Assembly (NCBI GenBank): GCA_020796225.1
Contig: CM036765.1
Location: 1,678,228 to 1,742,227, forward strand
Source of the DNA: Arion vulgaris
Lineage: Eukaryota > Mollusca > Gastropoda > Stylommatophora > Arionidae
Reading direction: 5' to 3'
DNA length: 64,000 bases
The first letter of the stretch is position 1. Each line of letters starts with the position of its first letter. The position numbers and the translations under genes were made by a program. Positions 63,996 to 64,000 of the stretch are shown here, one piece after another. The notes beneath the pieces were generated by a model that did not search any database, was not told the DNA's origin, and saw only the letters and a program-made list of their open reading frames with translations.

Positions 63996-64000
63996 TGAAT

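Overview
This is eukaryotic, almost certainly metazoan, non-genic DNA. It is AT-rich and shows no conventional protein-coding gene, rRNA or intact tRNA gene that I could support. The recognisable coding matter is broken transposable elements: RTE-like non-LTR retrotransposons, a second LINE lineage with an RNase H domain, Penelope-like elements (PLEs) with a GIY-YIG endonuclease, two kinds of hAT transposon, and tRNA-headed SINEs. This mix suits an invertebrate such as a mollusc or another lophotrochozoan, or an arthropod, but the sequence alone does not fix the species.

The striking feature is tandem repetition. By hand tally about 60% of the window is minisatellite: more than 45 arrays with mostly unrelated units of 8 to 101 bp, from 2 to about 140 copies. 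The largest are the 25-bp array (18.45-21.91 kb), the 36-bp arrays (33.06-35.40 and 35.60-37.07 kb), the pyrimidine-rich array (53.46-56.01 kb), the 33-bp array (56.01-58.74 kb) and the 24/21-bp array (58.94-61.58 kb). Nearly all long reading frames are these arrays read through, because no stop falls in the unit; they are not genes.

Layout. 0-4.26 kb: nine small arrays and a LINE 3' end. 4.26-7.25 kb: the most complete LINE, inserted inside a 34-bp array. 7.3-8.5 kb: SINE-derived 101/40-bp arrays. 8.5-23.8 kb: a run of arrays with tRNA-like SINE pieces. 24.0-26.0 kb: a ZBED5-like hAT relic split by another repeat. 26.35-28.33 kb: a SINE followed by 40-bp and 44-bp arrays. 28.35-30.51 kb: a minus-strand LINE whose own coding sequence has become 48-bp and 60-bp tandem arrays. 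30.7-38.5 kb: six arrays. 39.0-40.65 kb: a LINE scrap joined to a Penelope-like element. 41.0-46.5 kb: degraded arrays and two minus-strand LINE scraps in poor-quality sequence. 47.5-51.8 kb: SINE, RNase H LINE, a 44-bp array and a tandem PLE. 51.9-61.6 kb: arrays. 61.6-64 kb: SINE, PLE and hAT relics.

The unifying picture (inference) is a region where tandem duplication repeatedly acts on whatever sequence is there, including freshly inserted mobile elements. At least three arrays can be traced to a parent TE segment. In several arrays the commonest variant is a C-to-T or G-to-A change at a CpG, suggesting cytosine methylation. Parts of 9.8-11.8 kb and 42-46 kb look like under-polished long-read consensus and should be read with caution.
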